Shown here one piece after another: positions 63,724 through 64,000 of a stretch of 64,000 nt of DNA. The stretch is taken from assembly GCF_900111575.1 (NCBI RefSeq), contig NZ_FOIF01000003.1:1-64000 (forward strand), in the 5' to 3' direction. Origin of the DNA: Anaerobranca gottschalkii DSM 13577 (GTDB lineage: Bacteria > Bacillota > Proteinivoracia > Proteinivoracales > Proteinivoracaceae). Position numbers and translations under genes: made by a program. Numbering within the stretch: the first letter of the stretch is position 1; every line of letters begins with the position of its first letter. Below the pieces are notes generated by a model, which saw only the letters and a program-made list of their open reading frames with translations, had not been told where the DNA came from and did not search any database.

Positions 63724-64000
63724 TTGATAACATTTGAAGAATTTTCATTGAATCGAAAAATTTTAAAGGCAGTTAGAGAGTTAGGTTTTGAAGAGCCGAC
63801 TCCTATACAAGGGGAAGCTATCCCAAAAGTTTTAGAGGGAAGGGATATTATCGGTTTAGCTCAAACTGGTACTGGAAAAACCGCTGCCTTTGGCCTTCCT
63901 ATGCTAAATAACTTAGATCCCGATAGTGATGAAATCCAAGGGTTAATCCTATGTCCTACTAGGGAGCTGGCTATCCAAGTAGCAGAGGAATTAAGTAAGT
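63724..64000 (+). CDS. DEAD-box RNA helicase, N-terminal part (partial gene)
   Basis: The frame opens with TTG at 63724, nine bases after AAAAAGGAG, and runs off the window. The first 92 residues show FEEFSLNRKILKAVRELGF, the Q-motif PTPIQGEAIP, motif I AQTGTGKTAAFGLP and motif Ia LCPTRELAIQVAEEL, diagnostic of DEAD-box RNA helicases of the CshA/DeaD type that help unwind ribosomal or messenger RNA. The DEAD motif itself lies beyond the window, so the subfamily is open. Confidence 0.93.
   Translation, partial: MITFEEFSLNRKILKAVRELGFEEPTPIQGEAIPKVLEGRDIIGLAQTGTGKTAAFGLPMLNNLDPDSDEIQGLILCPTRELAIQVAEELSK

Overview
The window reads as chromosomal DNA of a low-GC, anaerobic, endospore-forming Gram-positive of the class Clostridia. 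The evidence is two germinant-receptor loci (GerA/GerB/GerC families), a spore-associated DUF1657 protein, a flavodiiron protein, pyruvate formate-lyase with its activase, AddAB rather than RecBCD, PyrR-type leader control of pyr genes and AGGAGG-type ribosome binding sites throughout. I cannot name the species from sequence alone. I see no rRNA, tRNA, CRISPR array, transposase or prophage gene.

Layout. 1-635: 3' end of an ABC exporter. 660-934: copy A of a 275-bp terminally inverted, highly foldable repeat. 962-4681 (minus): ger locus 1. 4769-6829 (minus): chemoreceptor. 6993-8664: LysM/M23 peptidase and threonine aldolase. 8817-12813: a LexA-box-controlled small sigma factor, RecD2 helicase and a BaiN/HI0933-type flavoprotein. 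13069-18543: complete Opp/Dpp-type importer. 18694-21143: short histidyl-tRNA synthetase and FprA. 21271-28485: addB-addA and a ROK kinase.

28497-42203 is a visibly more AT-rich, AGA-rich island bounded by terminators. It is a one-direction sugar cassette: DUF1861 protein, GH130 enzyme, GH13 alpha-glucosidase, LacI-family regulator, Opp-type importer (binding protein, two permeases, two ATPases), a 55-aa membrane protein, phosphohexomutase and mannose-6-phosphate isomerase. The parts fit one pathway: import of a mannose-containing oligosaccharide, phosphorolysis to mannose 1-phosphate, conversion to mannose 6-phosphate and then to fructose 6-phosphate.

42202-47881: DUF948 and YtxH envelope/stress proteins, a GH31 alpha-glucosidase, a phospholipase D-type synthase, copy B of the repeat (inverted relative to A, flanked by 26-bp direct repeats with one mismatch) and a DUF368 (PopT-like) transporter. 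48004-53949: pyrimidine biosynthesis split into divergent pyrB-pyrI (minus) and pyrC-F-K-D-E (plus). The -35 boxes are 3 bp apart. One leader is a PyrR attenuator; the other carries a PyrR loop just upstream of the Shine-Dalgarno sequence. 54036-58524: DUF1657 and ger locus 2, with the permease gene divergent and a small D-type subunit gene at the end. 58608-60152: DegV protein and a lipoprotein. 60568-63574: pflB-pflA. 63724-end: start of a DEAD-box RNA helicase.

The observations I rate highest are the paired structured repeats, the GH130/DUF1861 mannoside island, the two modes of PyrR control from one divergent promoter region, and the SOS-type box in front of a sigma factor and recD2.
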